DNA of 64,000 nt from Narthecium ossifragum (lineage: Eukaryota; Streptophyta; Magnoliopsida; Dioscoreales; Nartheciaceae): the NCBI GenBank assembly GCA_963920575.1, contig OY986971.1, forward strand, positions 434,001 to 498,000, written 5' to 3'. The stretch's first letter is position 1. Every line of letters begins with the position of its first letter. A program made the translations under genes and the position numbers. Of this stretch, positions 1 to 13,400 are shown piece by piece. The notes beneath the pieces were generated by a model, which saw nothing but the letters and a program-made list of their open reading frames with translations, ran no database searches and had not been told where the DNA came from.

Positions 1-3000
1 CCAGAGGGAAGAAAGCTTAGACTGTGGCTGGTCAATTAAACTCTTGTCATAGGTAAAAATAACTGACACAATATCATGGATCATGCAATCAAAACAAATC
101 CACAATACAAGCACGTGCAGGATTAAGCTGCATGATGTTGCACTTATGGTGCTTTAGACCCAACAATCTCCGTAACACAATCTCAGTAGATGTATTATAT
201 CCGCATCCAGATTAAGCAAAGCAGCCAACTAGGAAATGCCACGTGGTATCACAATCAGTCAATTACTCAATTACACTGTGATTTTATTGTCTTTACCGTA
301 TGTATATTTATGTTTGGATCTAGTAGTACAAGTGATGTGGGAGATAGTTCCATAATTGGAGGGAATTTCAATTAGAATCTGAAATTCGAAATCAGCTTCA
401 AAATCTGAATTTGATTTGTTAGAATTTGATTTTCTATATTCAGTATATTTGTCTTTTTAATTAGTTTCCTATTTCCTATTATGATCAGCTTCTTAAATAA
501 GGTCTTATATAAGGGATTGTATGCCCATTAGGGCTATTTTTGTGATGATGGAAAGTGAAGAAGCTCTTCTCCTTTGGGTGGTGATGCCCAAGGTCTCCCT
601 AGGTGGATATGCCTAGGCTCGGAGTATGACCTTCCAGGCGGTGATTCTTGGAGGTCGGACGACATCATTTTTGAAATTCAGAGCAAGGTTCAGTGATTCC
701 ATTTTTGAAATTCAGAACTAGGATTGGTAAATGTAGCTGGACTCGAATTGGCCGAATTTTGTCAAACCCATTTTTAAGCTATTTCCAAGTTGAAGCTAGA
801 GTAGAGTTATTTTGAAGTAAACTTATTAGAACGAACAATAAAGTATTCTTCTTTCAGGCCTACTGATATTGTTAAACTGTAACGAATCTGCGCCTCATGT
901 ACAAGTTTACAAGGTTGTCAGGTAATAATAACAATATAGCAACACATTTCAACACAGATACTGACACGTTCTATCTAAAATAACCATAAGCATTCACAGT
1001 TCTTAACCATATGAATAAAACAATTAAGTTGAATAACTTGCACAAACCTTAATATTATATTCATCTCTATCAGCAACCATTTGGACTAAATGCTGATTTT
1101 GTGTCTGCATATCTTCATAAGCTTGACCTATAGTCTGTTGAGTAGGAACGAAGAACATATATATGAATACTTATGCACCTAATTTAGCCAATTCTATAAA
1201 AAATCAGTTACACCAACCTCGATCTCTGAGATATATGCCTCTCCATCTGCATCTTTAATACTTATAGCCTCTTTAAGCTCCAAGACATGTCTGAGAACAA
1301 GAGCTATCACTAAGAACGATGAGGGCACTATATCCTACATGCAAAATGTACTTTGAAGAAAAGAAAAAGCAAGCAATGTAAGTCAACAAAACTCCAGAAT
1401 AGTATTGACATATTTTATTGGCACCACTGTAATCTTTTTATCATCCCTTTCTTTACCTACGAGTAGATCGAAGACAATCAATGAATCGTACTCTAGTTTC
1501 TGCTTCAGCAATTAAAACTTTCAACTAATTTCGCAACCACAATTCTGGGGTTGCACAATGGCTTTACATCAACAATTTGTTGATAGTAGACTGTGTTACC
1601 ACATCCCTTGAAATTATAGCTACAACTTTAACTAGAAAACCTTGTTTCTTTTCAAATCTTCAACTTAACGGGGGTGTGTCATAATTCATAATACATACTG
1701 ACGAGCCTACAAAGACCTACATTGGTGGCCTGGATGCCACTATAGAATTTATACGCATCAACTAAATTCTATCCAATCAGTAAACCAAGTCCGGTAAGAA
1801 TACATGTTAAGTAGAGTGATCTACCAAAGATATAGAAGATAAATGATGATAACCAGTACTGACTAGTGATTAAATTAACCTTTTAGGTTGCCTGGTATGC
1901 CCACTAACCAACAATAACTCCAGCATCAACTACACAGCTCCGACATATTGAAAACAACAGAGACCTAATTTGACTGGAAGAAATTGTAAATAACAGAAAA
2001 CAGATACCCACCTCTCAGAAGTATCCAGTTTTGGCCTTAACTCTGCTATTTCAGATTCAGCGGCAGAGAGCCTTTGCTGGCAAGCTGCCTCAGCCTGGTT
2101 TGCAGCTTTCACTCGTAGCTCAAGACTGTGCTCATCTATAGCAGTTGTCAATAGTTCAGCTTGTGCCCGAGCTCTATGTTCCGATTTTTTTATTTCTATG
2201 ATAGTTCTGAAGTTTAAATATAGAACTTTGTATCAGCTGAGTTCATATCACCATTTAATCAGCCTACTACTTTATAGGGATATATAGCATACCTATTGTC
2301 AAAGCACTCTTGTCCATACATATCCACAATGATTTGCAGCTCCTGCTTTTCTCTTTCCAGTTCCTCAACCTGCAGTTTCAGCTCAGGTTCAAGTATCAAC
2401 TATTACAGCTGACAATTATCACCTATGACCTAAGTGTGATCCAATCCAAAAAGACTAGTTAGATCTCACAATCCAGTAGTCTGCACCTGCAACTGAATAA
2501 AGAAATTAGGGCAGGAAGGGAGCCTACCAGTACTTTTAGGGACTTTATTCTGACCATCTGTTCTGCACATCTTTCCGACAAGTTCTTGTGTTCCCGGATC
2601 TGGAAAACAGACGATACTTTCGCATATAAGAAGTGAGCAATAGTGGTCAAGAAAGCATCATACTTGTCACATAGCAGATTGAAGGAACAAAAAAAAAATC
2701 CTTGCAGACCATCTGTAAGGCCAGGAAACCGAATTATAGACAGCTAGAAACAACATAAGCTAACCAATCCGAAAACCAGAGAAATATACGACGCTGATCT
2801 GCCAAGGTCCAAAACAACATCATGGACTTTGGAAACAAAGGTCATGAGTGACACTACAAAATCCTCGAAAAACTATCCCACGGCTTGTGTGTGTGTGTGT
2901 GTGTGTGTATGCCAACGTGGGAGTAACTACACGAATTACGAAATTATACAATAGGGCTACTCTGGAAATAAAATCGAAAAAGGACTAATCAACAAAAATG

Positions 3001-3339
3001 TGGGGTTTGCTACAATGCAACTACGTGTTAGTGCACTAAATAACCCAGTTTTCGTCGAATCTAAAGTTCCTTCAGAATGACCATTCCATCAGAAAAAGTC
3101 AACCAATCTTTCACACTCGTTGCCAACATTAATGTAAAGAAACTTTTGGTGAATACAGCAACATACAACAGAAAGATAACAATACTAAGAATACAAGTTC
3201 CACTTTTTTTCTTCAAAAGAAACAATGGTATTAAAATTTGCTAGTCTCCATTCTGTACTTCTACACCAGATTCTTAAAAATCAACTTAAACTATTAGCAG
3301 GGATTAAGGGAAGGAAGGTCTAAACTCCACATAGACAAT

Positions 3340-3372
<33 letters not shown>

Positions 3373-6300
3373 GTATGTATATAGAAGAAAAAAAATACCA
3401 CATACCTTAATAGCTAGTAAATCTTTCAAATTTCCGGCTTCTTCATGTAGAGAGAGGGCTTCGCAAGCTGCTTCTTTCGACCTATTCAACTGTGTTTCCA
3501 TCATTTCCATTTCCCTAGATAATGCTGACCCCATGACATGAATCTCATCCTTGATATCTTTTCTCCCTAAAACATCAGTACTTTTTAGAAACCATTCCCA
3601 ACCATGAACATATGAAGTGATAATTAACTGAATTTTACCTAAATCCTGCCGCGCTTCTTCAAGTTTAACTTCAAGGTCATTTTTTTCAGCAGTATACTTC
3701 GGAATTTGAAGCTCCAGCTCTTTGATCCTGGCTTCATAGTTGCTGATAGAAGTTGCCGCGGCATCAGCTGACTCTGCTTTGGTGCTCAATTCCTTATCTT
3801 TTCGCAGTAACTGATTCCTTTCAGCCTGCGGACCAGTTTTTAGGGAAAATAGGAATAAATTAAGCAAGTACATGTTAGCATGTGGGGAAAATAAGTACCT
3901 GCAAAGACTCGATCAAACCCTTGTATCGCTCAATTTCAACAGTCATATGTTGAAGTTGCTCATTCAACAGAGTATAGGGCCTTGATGAGACTATATTTTT
4001 GTCATCCTTCAGATCATCCTAAATAGACCAGACAGAAAACAGAAAGATATGTAATACACGTCATGCATGTCATGGTTGAGTCGTAGATTTGTAGACAGCA
4101 ACATCAAAAAAAAGTCCAAAAGAGACTAACCTTGAGGTCTTCCAATTGCTTTGACAGAATTAGCTTATCTTCTTGTGCCTCTTGAAGTTCAAGAAGACGG
4201 CTTGCTGCTAGAATCTGTATAAATTTGACAAGAATAATTGCAGAAAAAGAGTTTTATTGGACATCAAACAGTAATTTAGTTATGACTAAAGTGGAAAACA
4301 AACATGGAAGTCTGGTTAGTACGTACCTTAGCCTCCTCAATAGAATCTTTTAGCTTCTTCATGCCTATAGATCGATCTGCAGGCTTATCAGGTGAATTGC
4401 TCCCATTTACAACATGCAAAAATGTTGTGTTCATCACAGATGCTCCATTCTTCTGCATTTGCAGAGAAACCAACTTCCGCCGACTTTCTTCAAGCTCGGC
4501 CATGTTTTCCTCCAACTCAACTAATCATATTTTATATCTCAGGTAAGTAGTTGACCCAACAAATACAAACGCATTCATGGTCAAACGAACAAACATTGCA
4601 CAAATAGAGCTCTACAGACCATCAAATAAATATATTACATTAAATAAAATCCGATTATCCTCACTACAGTTAACTGCCTCGTTCTAATGTCCATAACACC
4701 GTCCGATTCTCAAGTGCCCTATTGGAAGGGCAATCCTAGCAAGAAATAATTTCTACATTGACAATTTCAGTATTTTTTGCCTGTGGATGCATACATACGA
4801 TGCAAGAGGTGAAATAGATATCACATGCATAAAACAATACATCCCAAGTGCAGGTTTTCACATGTACATGAGATGCATTGTTTATGAAGATGCAGGTGGT
4901 TATCCACATAGCCATAGTACAACGAATATGAGCTATTCATAAGAATTAATAGGTGGAGTGAAACATTAGAAGGCTCTTTCAGTACCTGAAAGACGGTTTA
5001 TTTCCGACTGATCTTTTGGATGATTATCACGGTATGAGCTTATCTCATCTTCGAATCGTTTATGTATCTGATGAAGACCATCAATAGCCTGACAGAGTCT
5101 GCTTGCTTCCTCTCTCATAAAGCCATCAAGTCTTTGAATTTGTAGAATAGCATCTTCGCAAGCAATATCAGCAAGATTATAGGTTCAGATCACAAGAAAA
5201 TTCACCAAAATTGTTCATTTTCTGAAATTTGCTCCCCAGCATTACACAAAAAAAAGGTAAGCAGCTTTTTATAGAGGTCATCAAAGCTGCACGTTATCTA
5301 ACCTTCAGATGATAAATTCCCACATAAAGCCAATTCTATACTCTCAGATTTAGCTCTTTGAGTGGCAATAGTTTCCTGGAGACATTTCATAAGATCCAGT
5401 GTGGATGAGTGACGTAAAGAAAGGGCATCTTTCATGTGTCCAACAATCCCATTTCCTCCATCTTTATCCGCAGGGCCTGCTATTAGGAACCTCCGAAGAA
5501 ACATCTCCTCCACGGGACATGACGCAAGTGTGTCTATAAAACGAGAGTGTTCATCAATGGTTATGATCCATGACAGCTAAGGAAAATCATCTAATAACCT
5601 ACTATCATATTTAAAAAAGTATGTGAATAATTCTGTGAAAAACCTGTAAAGCAATCTGCATGGTCCAATGCCTGTAGACTATCTAAATCGCGACCAGCTT
5701 GAATTCCAAGAAGGACAAGATCATCTATTAACTAGCATACCAAAAGAATTGAAACCCTAGTCAAAACCTAGAGTACAAGAAAACTTGAAATGAAATAATG
5801 TGTAGAACAAAGCAAAACAACACTAGCAAGACGACCTGATTCCAGATCTTGTTCACGGTCATCAAAGTATCGTCATATAACATTTGCTTTTCCTTCAATT
5901 CTTTAAACTTTTCCTCGACCCCGTGCATCTCTGTCTTCTGGGATTCTAGCTGCTGGACGAGCTTTTGATTCTGGTATTGGAGTAGGGTACCATCAATCTG
6001 AAAAATGAAATGTATAAGCATGGTCTCAAAATGTAACATTTGTTTCCTTTCTAGCGTTTCCTTGCAAGGGAGAAACTCCCTAATTGTAAAATACCAACTT
6101 CAAGAACGGACCTGGTACCAACCAATTATATAAGACAAAAGGTTCATATAATTATGATTTTTCATTCTGACATTGATATTACCAAATGCCAATCCGAGAA
6201 AAACCCACTTGATGACCGCCGCACAACAAAAGTTACCCTGAATTGCTGAAAAGTTCTTCTTTTTCCCAAAAGTCGCATAATTTCCCGAAAATTCAACATT

Positions 6301-6581
6301 AAATATTACATTTCCTTCAGTAAATTTCCTCCATAAATCATCCTCCAGAGAGAAACAGAGAAAATAACATAGATAACCCGAAAATTGCCCCCAGTCACGG
6401 CCAAAAACGAAAATACTCTTCTTGATAAAGAGAACTTTAACGATCGCTCAACAAAAGCAAAACGAAAATAAGACTCAATCAAATCCAGAAAGGTAAAATG
6501 GGCAGGAATCACCCTGACCTCCTCGATTCCTTCCGCCCCGCCGCGCCCCCTAGCCTCGTTCTCCCGCTTCCCCGACGCCAT
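1..6581 (-). CDS. HUB2: HUB2/BRE1-like histone H2B E3 ubiquitin ligase (3' end off the left edge)
   Basis: Spliced minus-strand gene. Exons I can place by GT/AG borders and reading frame: 6581-6519 (start, MASGKRENEARG), 5997-5836, 5731-5644, 5533-5303, 5153-4986, 4520-4327, 4214-4131, 4018-3899, 3825-3639, 3566-3406, 2599-2528, 2369-2293, 2206-2012, 1290-1218 and 1134-1048. The product is almost wholly coiled coil. Blocks match plant HUB/BRE1 proteins: QNQKLVQQLESQK, DDLVLLGIQAG, SLELRVKAANQAEA, GEAYISEIE and TIGQAYEDMQTQNQH. Features such as the DDLVLLG block fit HUB2 better than HUB1. In the family the protein works in the nucleus as a HUB1/HUB2 complex that monoubiquitinates histone H2B; a C-terminal RING does the chemistry. 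The RING exons are not in this window, so the last exon seen (ending YNIK) is followed by an intron running to the left edge. That intron carries LTR-like DNA at about 334-900. Exon borders are by eye, and small exons could be missed. Confidence 0.88.
334..905. mobile_element. possible solo-LTR-like insertion in a HUB2 intron
   Basis: This stretch does not look like plain intron. It starts near TGTGGGAGATAG, has a run leading to TATATAAGGGATTG that resembles a retrotransposon TATA/U3-R region, then a transcribed-leader-like stretch with repeated GGTGAT and CTAGG motifs. The 8-mer GTACAAGT lies just before it (about 329-336) and again near 899-906. Its ends do not give a clean TG...CA pair, so the boundaries and class are uncertain. 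Confidence 0.3.
2885..2908. repeat. GT dinucleotide microsatellite in HUB2 intron
   Basis: A near-perfect (GT)n run of about 12 units lies in the intron between the exons ending 3406 and starting 2599. A complementary (CA)n run occurs at about 3341-3364 in the same intron, so the two could pair in the transcript. Confidence 0.9.
3341..3364. repeat. CA dinucleotide microsatellite in HUB2 intron
   Basis: A (CA)n run followed by TATATATGTATGTATATA lies just inside the intron downstream of the HUB2 exon ending at 3406. It is complementary to the GT run at 2885-2908. Confidence 0.9.
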
Positions 6582-7260
6582 GAACAGAGACCCTCCAAGA
6601 TCACCAAGATCAAAGCCCGCGTCAAAAAAATAGACTTCCGACGGACAAGGTTTTTTAGGGGTTTTGGGCCTTTTGGCGAGAGCGAGAGCGCGAGAGAGCG
6701 CGAGCAAGTCCGAGAGAGATGGGAATGGGGGGAGGAGGCAATCCAGCAACTGTCGGATTCGGGGCGAATCGTATAGCGGATCCGTTTTGGGATGCTATAA
6801 CGTAGCGAGCAGCGATGATGGATCATGGACCAGGACCGGGACGCAGGCAATCGGATTATTTGAAATCCAATAAGCCCCTAATACAGTCCGATTCACATGT
6901 AGAGACATAGCGGACTTGATATTCCTGATCTCCACCCGTTTGTCTGTTTAGCCACTGGCCCACTGCCCTCTGCTACAGTGCTACCTGATCAAGCGCCACA
7001 CCCAAGCCCGGCCCGGCCCGGAGTTCTCCGGCCTTTTTTTTAGTGATAGAGCCCGCCCAGCCTATTAAATATAGCTAATGATACAGGCCTTTATCTATTC
7101 CGGACTGGGCCTCGGCCCGAAATAAAAATACAGGCCTGAATCTGAGTACCAGGCCCGGCCCATGAACAAAACAGCTGTGTCCAAGCCCGAAAGATAACTG
7201 AGTTGGACAGCCGGGTTTTTCGGGCCTCTAGGCTCAACTTTCTCAGATATACAAAAAAAA
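6582..7260. other. HUB2 upstream region and GC-rich repeat
   Basis: HUB2 upstream DNA extends to roughly 6.9 kb and includes a GAGAGCGAGAGCGCGAGAG purine-rich tract (6677-6715) that may be 5'UTR. From about 6995 to 7240 the sequence is rich in CCCGGCCCGG-type words, with inverted forms (AAGCCCGGCCCGG near 7002, GCCGGGTTTTTCGGGCC near 7210), as in small fold-back elements. No gene is seen. Confidence 0.4.
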
Positions 7261-8427
7261 AAAAGGAAAATAAAATGCCTAAAATATATATTGAAAATAC
7301 CCTCTACAATAATTCATCAATAAATACAAGAACTACCGGTTGGAAATCTTCGATGCAACTCAGGAGACTAATTAGAACAATTTGCATCAAATATCTTCTT
7401 GAAAGAAGAAATATAACTGCGTTCGAATGTGGGGTTGAATCCAGCCATGAATGCTTGTGCCAGCAGAGTGTTCAATCTACTTTATTCAGTCCTCACAGAA
7501 TTTACCTGTTAACAACTTCAGTTAGATTCATCAGATAGACTTATTGTCCTCAGTCTTCTCTTCTTCTATCCTTGACCAAAAACTAAAGCCATCTCTCTCT
7601 TCAGGACCGTAGGCTCTCCTTTGGGTGTCATGAAGGCCTTTAAGTACATGTTGAGTATCCTTTGAGAAGGAATGAAGACAACATTTTGCGATGATCTTCT
7701 GTCAATCAACATAAACAGGAACGTACTTCAGGCGGTTGTAAGAAAAAATTAAGATGCGATGTAAGTAATCTGTAATGTTTAGAAGAGACCCTTCAAGAAG
7801 GATATAATCAGTAGTTGCCTTGTTTTTCCATAGTTCCATCCAAAAAAAAAAAAAAAAAGCAAAAGAATACAACACAGACACAGATTAAAGATGCTAACAT
7901 GACCAAGATATTAGAGCCTAACCAGGCATCATGTTAGGTAAACATGGAAATTAAGAACAAGAAATCTGAAGAAGTTGGATTATGGCTCCTCATGAAAGAC
8001 AGACTAATTCAACTCATTAACCAACCAATGAGATTCTCTATAGACTTCTTGTACTTGTACCCAACCATATCAAGCATCAATCCTGACAATGTGATACAAA
8101 ATCTTATGTACTCTGTTGACCTAAGAAAATGGAAAGAGTCAACAATCATTTTGCACAGTTACTAAGAACACCAAGTCCAATTTGAAAGCATGTATAAGCA
8201 CCTTCAAAGCTTGTGTCAGCAGAAGGGCCTCCAGCAGAGATACCAAGCATATGAGTGCAAACAAATAAATTCATCAAGTTGTACGACATAAGGAACACTG
8301 TATATAAGGAATCTTGCAAATAGGAAGCACAAATAATGATTTACCTTCAAATGCGTCGAGATCAACTCTTTGAATGGTGTATGCAACAAACTCCAACAAT
8401 GACGATGCATAAGTATACAGACCAAAT
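7261..8427. other. intergenic DNA and probable PPR 3' flank
   Basis: AT-rich sequence with short chance ORFs only. It contains two poly(A) runs (7250-7264 and 7842-7858). The part next to 8427 is probably the 3'UTR of the PPR gene. I see no conserved protein or RNA gene here. Confidence 0.4.
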
Positions 8428-10152
8428 TTACACACTCTCAATCTTAGCAATGTCTTCGCCACTGTTCAGGCCCTTAATAAGTGAGATATAAGTGCTGTCA
8501 TCAGGAGAAATACCATTGCTCGCCATCTCTTTAAGAAGCTCCTCAGCATGTACTCCTTCTCCACTTTTACACAGCCCTTGTATAAGGGCATTGTAAGTAA
8601 GAAGCGTTGGATTGAACCCTTTATTCAACATTTCATTCCTAACACTAAGAGCATCCTTCACGTCACCTTTTCGACAGTAACCACTGATAAGTGTATTGTA
8701 ACTAACAAGATCAGGCTTGATACCACGCCTAATCATCTCATCAAGTAGCACCCGAGCATCCTCGGCTTTTCCCAATAAGCAAAGCCCTCTCATGAGTGTA
8801 TTGTAAGTAACTTCATCAGGTGCAACATTCTTATTTTCCATTTCCTTCAAAAGGTAAAACGCTCGCTTCATATTCCCAGCGGCACAATGCCCATCTATCA
8901 AGGCATTGTACATCACAAGATCAGGTGAAAGCCCCTTTTCTACAGCTTCCTTAAAAATCTTATCAGCCTCGTCTGCTCGGCCCCTCTTACAAAGTACATA
9001 AATCAATGAAGTATAGGTCACCATGGTAGGTGCCACCCCTCTCCTCACCATTTCATCAAAAAAATCAAATGCCTTCTTCACATTACCCTCCTTGGAATAA
9101 CCATTTATCAGAATGTTATAGGTGATGGCATCAGGCACCATCCCCATCCCTTCCATCTCCCTAACCATCTCATTAACCTCCGAATTCCTTCCCTCCATAA
9201 ACAATGCGTGCACAATCAAATTGTAGGTGCACACCGTCGGCTTGATCCCCTTCCTCAACATCTCATCCCGGTACCCAAATGCGCCATCCAAGTTCCCTCT
9301 ATTGCAAAACCCATCGATCAGAGCGTTATAAGCCACGGCATTAGGAACTAAACCTGTCCTCTTCATTTCATCGAACACCTTTGACGCGTCTTCCAACCTC
9401 CCAACCTTGCACAGCCCTGATATCATAGTCCCGTAACTGTACGAATCTGGCCTGATACCCTTCTCGCTCATTATATCCAACATCTCCAGTCCCATCTCCA
9501 ACTTTCCTCTTGAGCAATACCCATGAATCATGGTGTTATACGTGACCACAGTGGGGCAAACCCCTGAATCCTCCATGAATTCAATGAAAGCTCTCGCCTT
9601 TCTAAGTTTACCCTCCTTGCAAAGCACATTGATCATGATATTGAAGGTGACGACGCTTGAGGGGATCCGCAAACGGAACATCTCAGCATACAAGACCCAT
9701 GCTTTCTGGGTTTGGTTTTGTTTCAAGAAAGAGCTCAGCAGATGGTTACACGACTCGATCCTGGGAAGCAAGTTGGCGCCTTTCATGAAGTAAAACAGGT
9801 CTAGCGCTTCATCTGGCCTACCGGCATCGGCGAGGGCGCGGAGGAGGAGATCGAAGACGATGGTGGAGTTGGGAGGGTCTTCGGAGGAGGAGGAGTCTCG
9901 GGAGGCGAGTAGAGAAGTGAAGAAGGATGGGGTAGAAGTGAAGCTGGCGGTGGTGGAGAGGGACTGGGTGAGGTGGCGGAGGATGGACGGGAGGAGAGCT
10001 GCGGGGACGAGAGGGGGGCACTGGGAGTGGAGGATGGCGTCGGCAATGGTGGCGGCGGATGGGGAGGAGCTGGCGACGGCTGCGATGGTGGATAGCTGGC
10101 GGGCGGCGGCGATGGCGCGAGAGAGAGGGCGGCGAGGGGTCGGAATTGCCAT
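8428..10152 (-). CDS. P-class pentatricopeptide repeat protein, organelle-targeted
   Basis: Intronless ORF of 574 codons. I chose the ATG at 10152 (MAIPTPRRPLS); the frame stays open three codons further, but only from a TTG. The N-terminus (about 60 residues) is rich in Ala, Ser and Arg and poor in acidic residues, as expected for a mitochondrial or plastid transit peptide. From about residue 110 to 560 it is a run of roughly 12-13 degenerate 35-residue repeats with the consensus VTYNTLI.G.C..G....A..L..EM...G..PD. Examples are VVTYNTMIHGYC, DLVSYNTLISGYC and TLLTYNALIQGLC. No E, DYW or SMR domain follows, so it is P-class. In the family such proteins bind specific organelle RNAs to stabilise, splice or translate them. 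The target RNA cannot be read from sequence by eye. The N-terminal coding third is very GC-rich, a pattern common in monocot genes. Confidence 0.93.
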   Translation of the reverse strand: MAIPTPRRPLSRAIAAARQLSTIAAVASSSPSAATIADAILHSQCPPLVPAALLPSILRHLTQSLSTTASFTSTPSFFTSLLASRDSSSSEDPPNSTIVFDLLLRALADAGRPDEALDLFYFMKGANLLPRIESCNHLLSSFLKQNQTQKAWVLYAEMFRLRIPSSVVTFNIMINVLCKEGKLRKARAFIEFMEDSGVCPTVVTYNTMIHGYCSRGKLEMGLEMLDIMSEKGIRPDSYSYGTMISGLCKVGRLEDASKVFDEMKRTGLVPNAVAYNALIDGFCNRGNLDGAFGYRDEMLRKGIKPTVCTYNLIVHALFMEGRNSEVNEMVREMEGMGMVPDAITYNILINGYSKEGNVKKAFDFFDEMVRRGVAPTMVTYTSLIYVLCKRGRADEADKIFKEAVEKGLSPDLVMYNALIDGHCAAGNMKRAFYLLKEMENKNVAPDEVTYNTLMRGLCLLGKAEDARVLLDEMIRRGIKPDLVSYNTLISGYCRKGDVKDALSVRNEMLNKGFNPTLLTYNALIQGLCKSGEGVHAEELLKEMASNGISPDDSTYISLIKGLNSGEDIAKIESV

Positions 10153-10493
10153 GTTTTCCAACGCGCGTACGGAGTGATCTTTTCTCCAAAATCCAACTTA
10201 AAAACAAGCAAGGATCACCGGTGGTAATTATAACGTACACGGTACATCACCATCGTTTAAATACCAGACACTCCTTAGCTGAGCTCGTTTTGGCGCCCAT
10301 TTCCAGGGTTTTGAGAATTGAGATCATCGTGTTCTTGGATTTCTTGTAAGGTTTTCGAACTCATTTCGGCTATTGTGTTCTTGATTTCTTGCTCTGGTTT
10401 CGAAGCCATATCGGCCATCGTGTTCTTGATTCCTTCTTAGGTTTTAGAAGGTCGGCCGTCGTGATCTTGGTTTGTTGTTAGGGTTTCGAAGCC

Positions 10494-13400
10494 ATGTTCA
10501 TGTTCATCACCCGAAGCAGCATAACCAATACCACAAAGTGAGCTCTCTAAATCTAGGGTTTCATCTTCTTCCTGATCTCGATCCAGTATCCTCTCTAATC
10601 AGATCCAGTACCCTCTCTAATCAAATCGCATTGCGATCTGTTTCTCGTGGTTTTTAGATCCGAGTACGACACGTCTGCGAAGGTGTTCTCCTCCCAGGGG
10701 AGGTTGTTACAGGTTGAGAACGTAATGAAGGCGGTCACGGTGCTACTTCCCCACCTCTCTCTTCTCTCTCCCAACCCCACCGACGATCTATCCGTGCATC
10801 TCTTCGTATATTAATCGTGTTGATAGACGGGTACTTCCGTGGATGATTGCTTTGGGTTTGGTTATGAATGGTGTGGGTCTCTCAGAACTGGGGATGGCCT
10901 GCTGTCGGAATAAGGACCATGGATGGCGTTGTGCTCGTCGCCGAGATGCGTTTGGATTCTCCTCTCATGGTACTTCATTCTCCCAGTTCCTTTGAGTGGA
11001 TATCTAAACCTAATAGATTACCATATGGGTATCTTCATGTTGGAGTATGGTTCAAACTTAAGATTGATCTTTAGGAAGAAAATTGGATGTATTCTAATGG
11101 GATTTTCTTCTTTCATAATATCTAGCTTTTTCATGTTCTTGTTTTCTATGTATCATTGTCTCAAAGTAAATCTTGGCTTGCTCTTTAGGAGCCAAAAGGT
11201 ATGGAAAAGATAATGGACATTGATGAACACATAGGATGTTGTATGAGTGGAGTGGCTGCTGATGGACCTGTTCTTGTTGAACATGCACGAGTTGAAAGCT
11301 CAGGTATTCCCCATTGGCACTGAATTGAGTTTGTGGTATTGTATACACCCCATTCTAGAGTAAGAAGTTTTAATAGCTTTCTAATCAGAATCACAGGTTC
11401 TCCTACGGTGAGCCAGCTACTGTTGAGCTAATTGCAGAAGCTATATGTAATCTGGCATCTCGATTTGCTGAAGGCGAAGACATAGCCATCACTGCTATCT
11501 AATGCATTTTGGCAAAAAATTTAACACTTGTCTGACCTGTCCATGTGAATTGCAAATCAAACTACTAACCCTATAATTTTGATGAAAAACAACATGTTAT
11601 AAAATCATTCTTGAAACCCAGTTTAGTCTAACTAATGGGAGTCATACTTTTATTGCTCGTGTGACAAATTTAGACAATGTCATTTTTGTTGCCTTTGTTA
11701 TTGTCTAAGTGGTGTTCGTCAAATTACTCTCGATTTTCTTACAGTGGGACCTGCGCATCAGTATTCTTCTATTTGATCCTTCCAATTCTTTTGCTTTTTG
11801 AATGATGTTACATGTAGTATGCCGCTTTATGTAATCTTGCCCTTGATAGGAGACTTACAGGACGTTTCCACTGGCTGTGATATTTAAATCCTGTGACTAT
11901 GACATATATTCTGGCTGGTTGATTAACGAATCAGTTATACCAGATGAACCTCTGCACTTGTTTAAGGCATTCCAATATGGGCAAACTAAGATGAATAAAC
12001 ACATGCATTTCAGTATATTTCTGATTTCTTTGCTGTTTTTTTTGCCATTTACTGTGACCGGAAGAGCAAGTTGACAACCTTCTGGGTTCTGATATTAAAA
12101 GTTCCTCTTGTAGTCACGTCCTTTTGGCGTGTACCTTCTAATTGCAGGCAGGACACGATGAGAATAAGCCTAGCCTGTAAGCATTCCAATCTCTTGGTTT
12201 TCAATATCTTATTTTGTTTTGAACTTGAAAGGCACATAGGAGTGAGTGCATGCATTCTATGTTTGTGCATGTCTGTCACGATTTGGTGCGAGTCTAGCTT
12301 TTAAGTAGCTTTACCTATTGGCGTAATCACATTTTATGCTTGTGCTTACGTGAGTCTATGTGATCAAGAAAGGCACATAAATTGTCTGTGTTTGCTGTGT
12401 GCAAGCTCAACTCTTTTATATCTTGTTTGTACTTATGTTTCTTTGACTTTGCTGTTGCTAATTCTCACTCAATTTCAGAACTATGACACTGCTTTTTATT
12501 TTCCATGAGTGTATTGAAGCTTCCTGCAATTTAGGCTTTAATATGATCTAAGCTTATTTCCACCCATAAAAAGTTTGGGTGAGGGGTCAAGCTCTTTCCT
12601 GACTTCTTTGTAGAGCTGCCATAATCGACAAGTTACCTACTAGTTTGCAGATGCTCTGCCCGCTTATCTTCAATTGTCAGAAGTTCTCCTGTTTAGCTCA
12701 TGCTATGAAATTATTAAGACATTGTGAACCACTTATCAAAAAATTCTTGCTTGTGCCTGATAATAATAAAAAATGGAGTTTAATTCCGAGAATGAGGATT
12801 GAAAGAAATAATTAAAAAAATGGCGAGTTCTGCCCTCATGTTTCTGGTGAATGCCTTTGTGCCTTTATGCCTGTGGCTCTCACAAAGCCATGAGTACTGT
12901 AGAGATGAATCAATTCAAATATAATTTAGTTTTGGTCAGTAGGTTATGGAAATGGTTGGCATGCGCAGATATTGCTCTGATCCTGCAGGCAATTATTGGC
13001 GGTACAATGCAAAAGCAATAGGCCCTGGTTCAGAACAAGCTGATCTCTTTTTGCAAGAGAATATGAAGGGCAGGTGTTTTCAGTTAAATTTTTTTGCAGG
13101 GCATAAGAAGTACTTGCAGTTACAATGTAAACTGCTCTTCTTATTTCTTCTAAACAGATCATTTCATCTCATGGGCTCTTCAAGATATCCAGAACCATTG
13201 CAATTTGTGTGCTGTTGCTTAATTCTGTTAATAGATACCTAGATTTCTCTACCTGGTTATATATTGGTGAATCAAAAGTTTTATGCAGGAAATAACGCTT
13301 GGAGAAGCTGAATTGCTAGGTCTTCGTGTCCTGAAGCTATTATTGAAAGGAAAAGAGGGGCATTGATTCATCCAAACTCTTATGTTCTTATCTCTTAGTA

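Noticed and set aside
6498..6873. Plus-strand ORFs opposite HUB2 exon 1
   Set aside because: They overlap the HUB2 first exon and GC-rich leader and show no domain.
9818..10349. ORFs around the PPR start, including a proline-rich minus-strand frame
   Set aside because: Alternate frames of the GC-rich PPR N-terminus; no conserved features.
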